DNA of 9,481 nt, from assembly GCA_945875045.1 (NCBI GenBank), contig CAMCIX010000037.1, forward strand, positions 1-9,481, in the 5' to 3' direction. A program made the translations under genes and the position numbers. The stretch is from an uncultured Clostridia bacterium. GTDB taxonomy: Bacteria > Bacillota > Clostridia > Oscillospirales > Acutalibacteraceae. Positions 1 to 5,681 of the stretch are shown here, piece by piece (the first letter of the stretch is position 1; each line of letters starts with the position of its first letter). Below the pieces are notes generated by a model. It made no database searches. It saw only the letters and a program-made list of their open reading frames with translations, and had not been told where the DNA came from.

Positions 1-31
1 GATTTGACAAAAAAATTTACGGTTCAAGGTT

Positions 32-1021
32 TTATGACAGGCGCACGCTGATTTCGCCCGATGAAAGACAGTCCTCACTGCCGTCGGGATATTTTACATT
101 CAGGCGACAGCTGTCATCGACACCGAGGGCAAGAGCGGGACGTGAGCCGCTTCCCGACAGCACCGTAATCGGCTTTCCGATAACTATGCAGCGCTCGCGG
201 TAGGCTTTAAGGAATAAGCGTTCTTCGAGAGAATCGTAATACTTAAAAAAGCGTTCAAGCACCGCGGCGGTAATTTTACTGCGAAGCCCTTCGCCGCGCT
301 CCTTGAATATTGAGCCGGCTATGTCCGCAATTTCCTGCGGAAAGCCGCCGACAGGCTCGTACACGTTAAGCCCGATGCCCAAAACCGCGTAATCAAGCTC
401 ACCGCTTTCAAGGTTTAGGGAGGCTTCGGTTAATATTCCGCAGATTTTTCTGCCCTCTATAAGCACGTCGTTTACCCATTTTATTTCCGTCTTTCTGCCG
501 CAAAGCTCCTCCGCCGCCTCTGCGACGGCGACCGCCGCCGCGGTTGTTATAAGCGCCGCGTTTTCGGCGGAAAGCTTGGGACGAAGCAGAACGCTGAAAT
601 AAATGCCGCTGTCCGACGGTGAAAAAAAGCGCCTTGTAAACCTGCCTCTGCCCGCGGTTTGCTCGGTTGCGGCTAAAACCGTACCCTCCGGAGCGCCGGC
701 CGCGGCTTTTTCCTTTATCAGAATATTGGTCGAGGTGACGGTGGCTTTGACCTCGATATTAAGCCTTTCGGATAACGAGCCTAAATGCTTTTGAATTTCG
801 GCGGCAGATAAAACGTCGCCGCTGTCGATTAATTTATAACCGCGGTTTGTGACGGCTTCAATTCGGTAACCGTCTTCCTTGAGCGCAGATACCGCCTTCC
901 AGACGGCGCTGCGGCTGACCCCTAAAAGCACAGCCGCCTCCTCGCCCGAAAGATAGTCGCCGCGTTCGTAAAGGAGGGGCAACAAGCGTTCCTTAACGGA
1001 CAATTTTTTTCCTTCTCTCAT
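32..1021 (-). CDS. birA: Bifunctional biotin--[acetyl-CoA-carboxylase] ligase / biotin operon repressor BirA
   Basis: Family role: activates biotin to biotinyl-5'-AMP, transfers it to the carboxyl-carrier lysine of biotin enzymes in the cytosol, and as the loaded dimer represses biotin genes. Seen, numbering from the ATG at 1021: N-terminal winged helix (about 23-52, core GVSRSAVWK), STN at 97-99, the biotinyl-AMP loop TEQTAGRGR...FFSP (119-135), KWVND (181-185), GILTEA (195-200), GIGLNV (215-220) and a C-terminal SH3-like domain. The usual GRGRxGR appears as GRGRFTR, with Thr for the second Gly. The start is unsure. The frame is open up to an ATG at 1069, which would overlap deoD by 29 bases. 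The ATG at 1021 (329 aa) has no good ribosome site, while a TTG at 1003 (323 aa, closest to the family's usual ~320) follows AGAAGGA by 6 bases. It lies just downstream of deoD on the same strand, so probably co-transcribed. No biotin operator was seen here. Confidence 0.93.
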   Translation of the reverse strand: MREGKKLSVKERLLPLLYERGDYLSGEEAAVLLGVSRSAVWKAVSALKEDGYRIEAVTNRGYKLIDSGDVLSAAEIQKHLGSLSERLNIEVKATVTSTNILIKEKAAAGAPEGTVLAATEQTAGRGRFTRRFFSPSDSGIYFSVLLRPKLSAENAALITTAAAVAVAEAAEELCGRKTEIKWVNDVLIEGRKICGILTEASLNLESGELDYAVLGIGLNVYEPVGGFPQEIADIAGSIFKERGEGLRSKITAAVLERFFKYYDSLEERLFLKAYRERCIVIGKPITVLSGSGSRPALALGVDDSCRLNVKYPDGSEDCLSSGEISVRLS

Positions 1022-1040
1022 ATACTGAAAATTATTACGG

Positions 1041-1769
1041 TTATTCCTGCGCCGCGGTTTCAAGGGCAAGCCTTATCATATCGGTAAAGGAATTTTGCCG
1101 TTCCTCGGCGGTTGTCGCTTCTCCTGTTACAAGCGAATCGGAAACCGTGCATATGCAGAGGGCGCGTTTGCCCGCCCGCGCGGCGTTCATATAAAGCGCC
1201 GCCGCCTCCATTTCGACCGCAAGGACCCCCATTTTTGACCAAAGGGCTACGGGCTGTTTCCAATCGGGAAGTCCCTCGCCGTCGCCGTAGAAACGGTCGC
1301 TTGAAAGAATATTCCCGACATGATAGGTAAGTCCTAACTTATTAGCCTCCGAGACCGCTGTTGTGAGTAGTCCGAAATCGGCTATCGGGGCAAAGTCGCC
1401 GGGCAGACCGAACTGTCTAACAAATGCCGAGTCGGTACACGCCGCCTGTCCCAAAACTATGTCGCGAAGCTTAACGTCCTTTCTGTAGGAGCCCGCGGAG
1501 CCGACGCGTATTATTTTTTCCACGCCGAAAAAATTAAAAAGCTCATAAGAATAGATTCCTATTGAGGGCATACCCATTCCGCTTGCCATAACAGAGATTT
1601 TCCTACCCTTGTAAAGCCCCGTGTAGCCCTTTACGCCGCGAACGTCGTTTACAAGCCTTGCGTCAATGAGGAAGTTTTCGGCAATAAGCTGTGAACGGTA
1701 GGGGTCGCCAGGCATAAGCACGGTATCGGCAAAGTCCCCCTTATTAGCCGCTATATGCGGTGTTGACAT
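1041..1769 (-). CDS. deoD: Purine nucleoside phosphorylase, DeoD type (hexameric family)
   Basis: Family role: reversible phosphorolysis of purine (deoxy)ribonucleosides to free base and (deoxy)ribose-1-phosphate, for purine salvage in the cytosol. The 242-aa product is full length (E. coli DeoD 239 aa) and aligns by eye end to end. Expected active-site residues are visible: His5 of TPHI; the phosphate-site stretch MPGDPYR with Gly21 and Arg25; Arg44; Arg88 in IIRVGSAG; the nucleoside-binding VEMEAA (185-190); Asp211 in TVSDSL, the proposed base-protonating Asp; and Arg224 in AEERQ. The ATG at 1769 is preceded by a GGAAAGGCGG ribosome site about 7 bases upstream, so the start is well supported. 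It is the first gene of a likely deoD-birA unit and diverges from the gene at 1848. No deoxyribose-catabolism genes (deoB, deoC) lie beside it. Confidence 0.96.
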   Translation of the reverse strand: MSTPHIAANKGDFADTVLMPGDPYRSQLIAENFLIDARLVNDVRGVKGYTGLYKGRKISVMASGMGMPSIGIYSYELFNFFGVEKIIRVGSAGSYRKDVKLRDIVLGQAACTDSAFVRQFGLPGDFAPIADFGLLTTAVSEANKLGLTYHVGNILSSDRFYGDGEGLPDWKQPVALWSKMGVLAVEMEAAALYMNAARAGKRALCICTVSDSLVTGEATTAEERQNSFTDMIRLALETAAQE

Positions 1770-1847
1770 ATTGATTCCGCCTTTCCTTTAGCAATTTTAC
1801 GGTTTGTCTCATATACTGTTACAAAAAGTTAATCGGGAGTGTGGATT
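1770..1847. promoter_or_regulatory. Divergent promoter region between deoD and the 1848 gene
   Basis: These 78 bases must hold the start signals for both divergent genes. On the plus strand a TATACT hexamer (1812-1817) is a fair -10, with a weak TTAGCA-like -35 18 bases upstream. An alternative plus-strand pair, TTTACG (1796-1801), 16-base gap, GTTACA (1818-1823), also exists. On the minus strand only a poor TTGTAA/TAAAAT pair with a long spacer is visible. None is decisive. Confidence 0.3.
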
Positions 1848-2240
1848 ATGGAACATAATTTTCCCTGTCCTATAAGGAGCGACAAGGATTTGAATTTTTA
1901 TGAGGATTATTTAAAACGCTGTGATACCGAGCAAGGGGAGAAAAGCTGTCAAATGACGGTTGAAAACAGCCCCTCGCGCGGGACAAATACCTATACCCGC
2001 CTTTCGGACGAAGCTTTTCTGCCCGCTTATTTAAAGACGATGACGGGAAAGCTTGTAAGGGTTGAGTCACTTATAGGCGGCTGTCTTGAAAGCCGAATTG
2101 GAATACTCCTTGAGGTGGGAGCGGATTATATTGTGCTAAAGCTCTATAGAGGGTGCAGTACAATGATTTGCGACGCGTCTTCAATAAAATACATCACGGT
2201 TATTCACGATAACGATATGAATAAAGCGGGATTATTTTAA
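1848..2240 (+). CDS. Uncharacterised clostridial protein with small C-terminal beta-rich domain
   Basis: Function not recognised with certainty. The 130-aa product has a polar, cysteine-containing N-terminal half (1-50, no signal peptide or membrane segment). The compact C-terminal domain (about 57-120) has the pattern FLPAYLKTMTGKLVRVE, IGILLEVGADYIVL, ICDASSIKYITVI. This alternation of beta-strands with a central VGADYIVL turn resembles small SH3/Sm-like barrel proteins of Firmicutes (DUF2642/YuzF-like, often linked to spores); that assignment is inference. The frame also opens at GTG 1839, but the GGGAG at 1835-1839 is an ideal ribosome site for the ATG at 1848 and would overlap the GTG, so ATG 1848 is chosen. 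It is divergent from deoD, and its last 9 bases overlap the 3' end of the convergent sufB-like gene. Confidence 0.72.
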   Translation: MEHNFPCPIRSDKDLNFYEDYLKRCDTEQGEKSCQMTVENSPSRGTNTYTRLSDEAFLPAYLKTMTGKLVRVESLIGGCLESRIGILLEVGADYIVLKLYRGCSTMICDASSIKYITVIHDNDMNKAGLF

Positions 2241-3149
2241 GAATCCGTTTATTATCTGTTCCTCTGCCTGTTTTTCGGTAAGTCCTAAGGTCATAAGCTT
2301 TATAAGCTGGTCGCCCGCTATTTTGCCTATTGCCGCCTCGTGAATAAGCGAGGCGTCAATGCTGTTGGCGGCAATTTCTGGGATTGCGCTTACCTTTGCG
2401 TTATCCATAATAATCGCGTCGCACTCGGTGTGACCGCTGCATAGGTTGTTGCCGTTTATTTTGGAGAAAAAGCGCTGGTAGGAATTATCCCTTGCGACCG
2501 AGCGCGAGATTACGTTTGCGCCTGAATTTTTACCGTCTAAGTCAACCGTAAAATCGGTTTCGGCGGTCTGCCTGCCGTGGGTCATAATTCTTTCGCGTAT
2601 TACAAGGGCGGCGCCGTCCGAAAGGCGAGCTTTTGTGACCCGCTTTGTCGAGTCTATACCCTTTATTTGAGCGGTATCCATTTCCATATAACCGCCCTCG
2701 GCGATATTGATTACGGTAGTGGGGTTCATATTGTTTTCGCCGTTGCCGTCACCCTCGCCGTAGTGCTTTTCAATATACTTAACCTTAGCGTTTTTGCCGA
2801 CGAAAAAGGTGTGAATACCGTCGTGGCGGGATTCCTTTTCACCGCAGTTGTGAATACCGCACCCCGCGACTATAGTGACGTCGGCGTTTTCGCCGATAAT
2901 AAAGTCGTTATAAACAAGGTCGTTAAGCCCCGTTTCGCTTATTATTACGGGAATGTGTACGGTTTCGCCCTTGGTTTCAGGCTTTATTATTATGTCGATT
3001 CCCGGGGAGTCGGTTTTGGTTCTGATGTCGATATTTTCGGTAACGTGACGGTCGGCAAGCTGTCCGTTTGCCCGTATATTGTACGCGCCCTCGGGGGAGG
3101 CGTTCATATCCGCGATAATCTGTAAAAGCTCAAGCTCGGTACTGTTCAT
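2232..3149 (-). CDS. sufB: Fe-S cluster assembly scaffold, short SufB/SufD-family protein (SmsB-like)
   Basis: Family role: with the SufC ATPase forms a scaffold on which Fe-S clusters are assembled and handed to apoproteins. At 305 aa it is much shorter than E. coli SufB (495) or SufD (423): the N-terminal extension is missing and the beta-helical core plus C-terminal helices remain. Visible family landmarks are HTECDAI, where Cys243 corresponds to the conserved SufB scaffold Cys; IPEIAANSIDASLIHEAAIGKI with His270-Glu271; and the end DQLIKLMTLGLTEKQAEEQIINGF, matching the SufB/SufD region that contacts SufC. Its ATG overlaps the sufC stop (TAATG), and an AAAGGAGG ribosome site lies inside the end of sufC, so the two are translationally coupled. 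No sufS, sufU or second SufB/D gene is in the window. It matches the minimal two-gene SUF (SMS/SufCB) arrangement of anaerobes, so it probably serves as both SufB and SufD in a homodimer (inference). Confidence 0.9.
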   Translation of the reverse strand: MNSTELELLQIIADMNASPEGAYNIRANGQLADRHVTENIDIRTKTDSPGIDIIIKPETKGETVHIPVIISETGLNDLVYNDFIIGENADVTIVAGCGIHNCGEKESRHDGIHTFFVGKNAKVKYIEKHYGEGDGNGENNMNPTTVINIAEGGYMEMDTAQIKGIDSTKRVTKARLSDGAALVIRERIMTHGRQTAETDFTVDLDGKNSGANVISRSVARDNSYQRFFSKINGNNLCSGHTECDAIIMDNAKVSAIPEIAANSIDASLIHEAAIGKIAGDQLIKLMTLGLTEKQAEEQIINGFLK

Positions 3150-3886
3150 TATTTTGCCTCCTTTGCGCTGTCGGCAAGGATTTTACAGCCGCTGTCCACC
3201 GTGCCTAAAAGCTCGGGCAAAATTTCTTCCTTAGTGCCCGTGGCGCGCAGCTCGCCGCCGCCTAAAACAACAATCCTGTCCGCAATATTAAGAATACGCT
3301 CCTGATGCGATATGATAATAATTGTACCGCCCGAGCTTTTGTGCATCTTCTCAAATACCTGAATCAAATTGCCGAAGCTCCAAAGGTCAATACCCGCCTC
3401 GGGCTCGTCGAAAATCGAGACCTTGGAGGAGCGGGCTAATACCGTGGCGATCTCGATACGCTTAAGCTCGCCGCCCGAAAGGGAGGAGTTAACCTCGCGG
3501 TTTATATAATCCCTCGCGCAAAGCCCCACCTGAGAAAGATAGTCGCAGGCCTCGTTGATTCCGATTTCCTTGCCCGCGGCAAGACCGATAAGGTCATAAA
3601 CCGTAAGCCCCTTAAAATGTACGGGCTGTTGAAAGGCAAAGCTTATACCTTTTTTTGCTCTCTCTGTTATAGAAAGGTTTGTAATATCCTCCCCGTCGAG
3701 CAGAATTTGCCCCGAAACAGGGGTGATTATACCCGCGATAATTTTGGCGAGGGTGGATTTTCCGCCGCCGTTAGGTCCTGTTATCACAACAAAGCTGTCG
3801 TCGATTTTTAAATTGATGTTTTTAAGAATTTCCTTTTCGCCCGTCTCGTTTTCGGCGCTGAAGGAAATATTTTTTAATTCTAACAT
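3149..3886 (-). CDS. sufC: Fe-S cluster assembly ATPase SufC
   Basis: Family role: cytosolic ABC-type ATPase that drives shape changes in its SufB/SufD partner during Fe-S cluster assembly; it is not a transporter, and no membrane protein accompanies it. All ABC motifs are present in 245 aa: Walker A GPNGGGKST (37-45), Q-loop FAFQQP (84-88 region), signature LSGGE (136-140), Walker B VSIFDEPEAGID with Asp160-Glu161, and the H-loop ISHQ with His194. The Walker B run DEPEAGIDLWSF is SufC-like rather than typical of importers. The ATG at 3886 follows GGAGGA (3891-3896) by about 5 bases. It is the first gene of a two-gene operon with the downstream short sufB, and the one-base stop/start overlap supports stoichiometric production. 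Confidence 0.95.
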   Translation of the reverse strand: MLELKNISFSAENETGEKEILKNINLKIDDSFVVITGPNGGGKSTLAKIIAGIITPVSGQILLDGEDITNLSITERAKKGISFAFQQPVHFKGLTVYDLIGLAAGKEIGINEACDYLSQVGLCARDYINREVNSSLSGGELKRIEIATVLARSSKVSIFDEPEAGIDLWSFGNLIQVFEKMHKSSGGTIIIISHQERILNIADRIVVLGGGELRATGTKEEILPELLGTVDSGCKILADSAKEAK

Positions 3887-3896
3887 TTTTTCCTCC

Positions 3897-3910
3897 GAGT
3901 ATACATTCTC
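3897..3910. promoter_or_regulatory. Imperfect palindrome in sufC leader, possible operator
   Basis: GAGTATACATTCTC is an imperfect dyad (5 of 7 paired positions) lying between the sufC -10 box and its ribosome binding site. That is where a repressor, for example an Rrf2/IscR-type Fe-S regulator, could act. No regulator gene is adjacent and the dyad is short, so chance is a real possibility. Confidence 0.25.
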
Positions 3911-3916
3911 CTCTAT

Positions 3917-3945
3917 ATGATACCTTTTTTTGAGAATAAAATCAA
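3917..3945 (-). promoter_or_regulatory. Sigma-A promoter of sufC-sufB
   Basis: On the minus strand TTGATT (3940-3945) and TATCAT (3917-3922) are separated by exactly 17 bases, a close match to TTGACA-17-TATAAT. The predicted transcript would start about 20-25 bases before the sufC ribosome site. Confidence 0.65.
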
Positions 3946-3979
3946 CACTTTAAGCCAAAAAACGTAAATTTTATTATTT

Positions 3980-4681
3980 TTACAGCTCTTTTGCACCCGA
4001 AAAGCTTTTATATTCCTCCCTGAAGCTTTTAAAATAGCTTCTTCCTACGTGCAGGCGCTCGCCGTTTCTGAGCATTACGTTATCGCTGTTATACGAGGAA
4101 ATATATTTAAAATTAACTACATAAGCACGGTTAATCCGCCCGAAATTCCTTTTGGGAAGCGCTCCGTATACCCGCGCCATAGTTTTGTGGCAGCGGATTT
4201 TTTTATCCCTGAGACTAATAAAGCAGTTTTTATTGTCCGCCTCAAGGTAAAGTATCTCTCCCGCCTTAAGACAAAAGGTATCGTCGCCGTCCTTGACCCA
4301 AAGCGGACGGTTTTCGGTATAGGCTTTAAAATAATCGTCGAGGGCGGCAAAGAGAATATTTCTGTCAAGCGGCTTTAACAAAAAGCGGTAGGGAGCCACC
4401 TCAAAGGAATCGAGAATAAAGCCCGTGTAGGCGCTTAAAAAAATTATCGCGCAGGCGGGATTTTTTTTGCGCAGCTGTCTTGCCGTTTCAAGTCCGTTAA
4501 CCCCGCGCAGATTGTAATCAAGTATGATAAGCGGATATTCCGCGGCGTTTTCCAAAAGCCTTGCACCCGTACAGTATTCCTCCGCCAAAAGCTCGATTCC
4601 TCTAAGGTTTGCGTATTCGTAAATCATTTTTTTGGTATTTTTAAGGCTTTGCGCGTTGCCGTCGCATAAAGCTATTCTCAT
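3980..4681 (-). CDS. LytTR-family response regulator transcription factor (AgrA/LytR-like), orphan
   Basis: 233 aa with an N-terminal receiver domain (1-118) and a C-terminal LytTR DNA-binding domain (about 130-225). Receiver landmarks are phosphoacceptor Asp55 in LIILDYNL, Ser83 in IIFLSAY and Lys103 in FLLKPLD. The acidic pocket is degenerate: the usual CDDE reads CDGN (6-9), leaving Asp7 with Gly and Asn after it, which may weaken Mg2+ binding or phosphorylation. LytTR landmarks are ILYLEADNKNCFI, the RINRAYVVN strand and the final MLRNGERLHVGRSYFKSF. The ATG at 4681 follows AGGAGG (4690-4695) by 8 bases. Members usually act with a membrane histidine kinase on virulence, bacteriocin or envelope genes, but none is encoded beside it. 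The gene stands alone, 93 bases upstream of sufC on the same strand, which has its own promoter. Target genes cannot be inferred. Confidence 0.93.
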   Translation of the reverse strand: MRIALCDGNAQSLKNTKKMIYEYANLRGIELLAEEYCTGARLLENAAEYPLIILDYNLRGVNGLETARQLRKKNPACAIIFLSAYTGFILDSFEVAPYRFLLKPLDRNILFAALDDYFKAYTENRPLWVKDGDDTFCLKAGEILYLEADNKNCFISLRDKKIRCHKTMARVYGALPKRNFGRINRAYVVNFKYISSYNSDNVMLRNGERLHVGRSYFKSFREEYKSFSGAKEL

Positions 4682-4711
4682 TGTATTTGCCTCCTCTTAA
4701 ATGTTTGAGAA

Positions 4712-4779
4712 TGTAACTTTTCGACTTAATTCGACAATATTATACAATATGTCTAATTAAATGTCAATATATAACTTTT
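4712..4779. repeat. Short direct repeats around the LytTR-gene promoter, candidate operators
   Basis: Plus-strand T(G/A)TAACTTTT occurs at 4712-4721 and 4770-4779 in the same orientation, flanking the -10/-35 promoter with a 58-base period. Inside this, TTCGAC occurs at 4720-4725 and 4730-4735, exactly 10 bases (one helical turn) apart, between the -10 box and the ribosome site. LytTR proteins bind pairs of short direct repeats, so autoregulation is plausible. The repeats do not match the AgrA consensus exactly. Confidence 0.4.
4739..4767 (-). promoter_or_regulatory. Consensus sigma-A promoter of the LytTR regulator gene
   Basis: On the minus strand TTGACA (4762-4767), a 17-base spacer and TATAAT (4739-4744) match the sigma-A consensus at all 12 positions. 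A promoter this strong in front of a regulator suggests repression or a need for high expression. The leader to the ATG is roughly 50 bases. Confidence 0.85.
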
Positions 4780-4866
4780 ATATACCTAAAAAACAAAATT
4801 TACGCTTTTTTACTCTCGAAAAACCTCCATTCACTCCAGATAATGTAAATAAATAATGCAAATTTA

Positions 4867-4912
4867 GTAAAATTTTTTCAAAGAAAAAGGCGGAAAACCG
4901 AAAAAATTTTAC
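4867..4912. repeat. 13-bp perfect inverted repeat in the divergent regulator intergenic region
   Basis: GTAAAATTTTTTC (4867-4879) and GAAAAAATTTTAC (4900-4912) are exact reverse complements separated by 20 bases. It sits upstream of both divergent regulators, so it is not a terminator for a known transcript. It could be an operator, a cruciform or an RNA hairpin. The rest of the 292-base gap (4682-4973) is AT-rich, and apart from the promoters and repeats listed I see no gene or RNA in it. Confidence 0.5.
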
Positions 4913-4921
4913 GTATCAAGG

Positions 4922-4949
4922 TTTACAAAACCGACGCTTTTTTCTTTCT
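4922..4949 (+). promoter_or_regulatory. Candidate group-5 (TcdR-like) sigma promoter of the sigma-like gene
   Basis: TTTACA (4922-4927), a 16-base spacer and CTTTCT (4944-4949) lie 24 bases before the ATG. No sigma-A pair is visible there. TTTACA is the -35 known for promoters of the TcdR/BotR/UviA group, whose -10 elements are pyrimidine-rich or otherwise unlike TATAAT; the -10 match is from memory and less certain. Self-activation by the gene product is the inference. Confidence 0.4.
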
Positions 4950-4973
4950 TTAATATGAAAGGAAGAATTTAGG

Positions 4974-5504
4974 ATGTGTAACAGGGAGCTTTTGTCTATC
5001 GTTAAAGAGGTTAAAAACAAGAATATGTCGCGTTTTGGCGAGCTTTTAGGCTCGTTTGAGGGGCTGATATGCTATTTTGCGGGCAAGCTCGGCTTTGATG
5101 ACGCGGCGCAGGAGCTGACGGTGTTTTTGCTTGAGCTTGTTTCTTCTATGAATACCGACTGCTTTTTGTCCGACGAATCCGAGGAGCTGAATAAATACAT
5201 CTCGGTTTGTATTCGCAACCGCTATATTTTCATTTCTAAAAAGTTAGGTAAAAGCGCCTTGGAGGAAAACGAGCTTAGTGAAAACCTCGGCTTTTGCGTG
5301 GATTTTGAAAACAGTATTGCCCTTAAGGAGGGGATGAGCCGACTGTCTGTACGGCAGAGAGAGGCGATAATTCTAAGATACATATACGGCTTTTCGGATT
5401 CAAAGATAGCGGAGCGGCTCGGTATTACAAGACAGGCGGTCAACAGGCTTGAAAGAAGGGGGCTTAAAATTATGCGAGAGTATTTATGCGATCAAGAAGA
5501 GTAA
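4974..5504 (+). CDS. RNA polymerase sigma factor-like regulator (TcdR/UviA group-like)
   Basis: 176 aa with a region-2-like N-terminus (about 18-88: LICYFAGKLG, DDAAQELTVFLLEL, YISVCIRNRYI) and a clear sigma region 4 (121-172). The region-4.2 helix-turn-helix SDSKIAERLGITRQAVNRLERRG (142-164) follows the family hallmark LSVRQREAIILRYIYGFSD. Length and layout fit the small clostridial sigma factors such as TcdR, BotR and UviA, which direct RNA polymerase to toxin or bacteriocin genes; the target here is unknown. The start ATG is preceded by AAAGGA (4958-4963). Codon use is like the host genes to the left, not the phage genes to the right. It is followed by a terminator and is monocistronic. 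It is divergent from the LytTR regulator, with which it may form a regulatory pair. Alternative: a phage-type late activator (sigma-like ArpU class), less likely given its base composition. Confidence 0.82.
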   Translation: MCNRELLSIVKEVKNKNMSRFGELLGSFEGLICYFAGKLGFDDAAQELTVFLLELVSSMNTDCFLSDESEELNKYISVCIRNRYIFISKKLGKSALEENELSENLGFCVDFENSIALKEGMSRLSVRQREAIILRYIYGFSDSKIAERLGITRQAVNRLERRGLKIMREYLCDQEE

Positions 5505-5513
5505 AAAAGAACG

Positions 5514-5554
5514 GCGGGCGGAAGATAATTGAACCTTCGCCCGCTCAAATTTTT
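5514..5554 (+). terminator. Intrinsic terminator after the sigma-like gene
   Basis: GCGGGCG (5514-5520) pairs with CGCCCGC (5538-5544). After a bulged G, AAG (5522-5524) pairs with CTT (5535-5537), giving a 10-base loop. Five T residues follow at 5550-5554. It begins 9 bases after the stop of the sigma-like gene. Confidence 0.7.
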
Positions 5555-5609
5555 GCATATTATTCCGTTTGATTTCCATTTTTATTACTTTTTTAAACGG
5601 ATAAATGTA

Positions 5610-5632
5610 GGAGACGACGCCCGCACCGTCCC
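5610..5632. repeat. Small GC-rich intergenic hairpin, possible repeat-family copy
   Basis: GG plus GACG (5610-5616, bulged A at 5612) pairs with CGTCCC (5627-5632) around a GC-rich 10-base loop, preceded by TGTA. It resembles, from memory, the GTAGGGACG...CGTCCC intergenic hairpins scattered in gut Clostridia genomes. There is only one copy in this window, so repeat status is inference. It lies between the host terminator and the first phage-like gene. Confidence 0.3.
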
Positions 5633-5681
5633 GTCAAGCTTTAAAAACCAAGCAAAAAATACCGGGGATTTATTTTTTCTT

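Noticed and set aside
16..32. TTTACG-NN-TCAAGGTTT here and again at 4908-4924
   Set aside because: 15 of 17 matches between two AT-rich stretches is expected by chance in a window this size.
1016..1027. 12-base exact repeat (TCTCATATACTG) also at 1807-1818
   Set aside because: A 12-mer repeat is expected by chance in 9.5 kb; one copy lies at the birA start and has no shared context.
1022..1069. N-terminal extension of BirA to the ATG at 1069
   Set aside because: It would overlap deoD by 29 bases and adds a basic, Asn-rich stretch not seen in BirA; shorter starts fit the family length.
2577..3125. 182-aa open frame on the plus strand opposite the sufB-like gene
   Set aside because: It has no ribosome site and reads as the complement of well-conserved sufB codons; the composition is that of an antisense shadow.
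4049..4378. 109-aa plus-strand open frame opposite the LytTR gene
   Set aside because: It is fully inside a clear LytTR coding region, with no start signal and no recognisable motif.
4682..4973. Possible riboswitch or tRNA in the AT-rich gap
   Set aside because: No cloverleaf, T-loop or conserved aptamer core is visible, only promoters and simple repeats.
5486..5572. 28-codon frame beginning inside the end of the sigma-like gene (starts MRSRRVKKNG)
   Set aside because: It runs straight through the intrinsic terminator hairpin and has no homology I recognise; the terminator explains the sequence better.
5529..5681. In-frame 5' extension of the portal-like fragment
   Set aside because: The 51 codons cross the host terminator and a GC-rich hairpin, start at TTG without a ribosome site, and look unlike phage protein.
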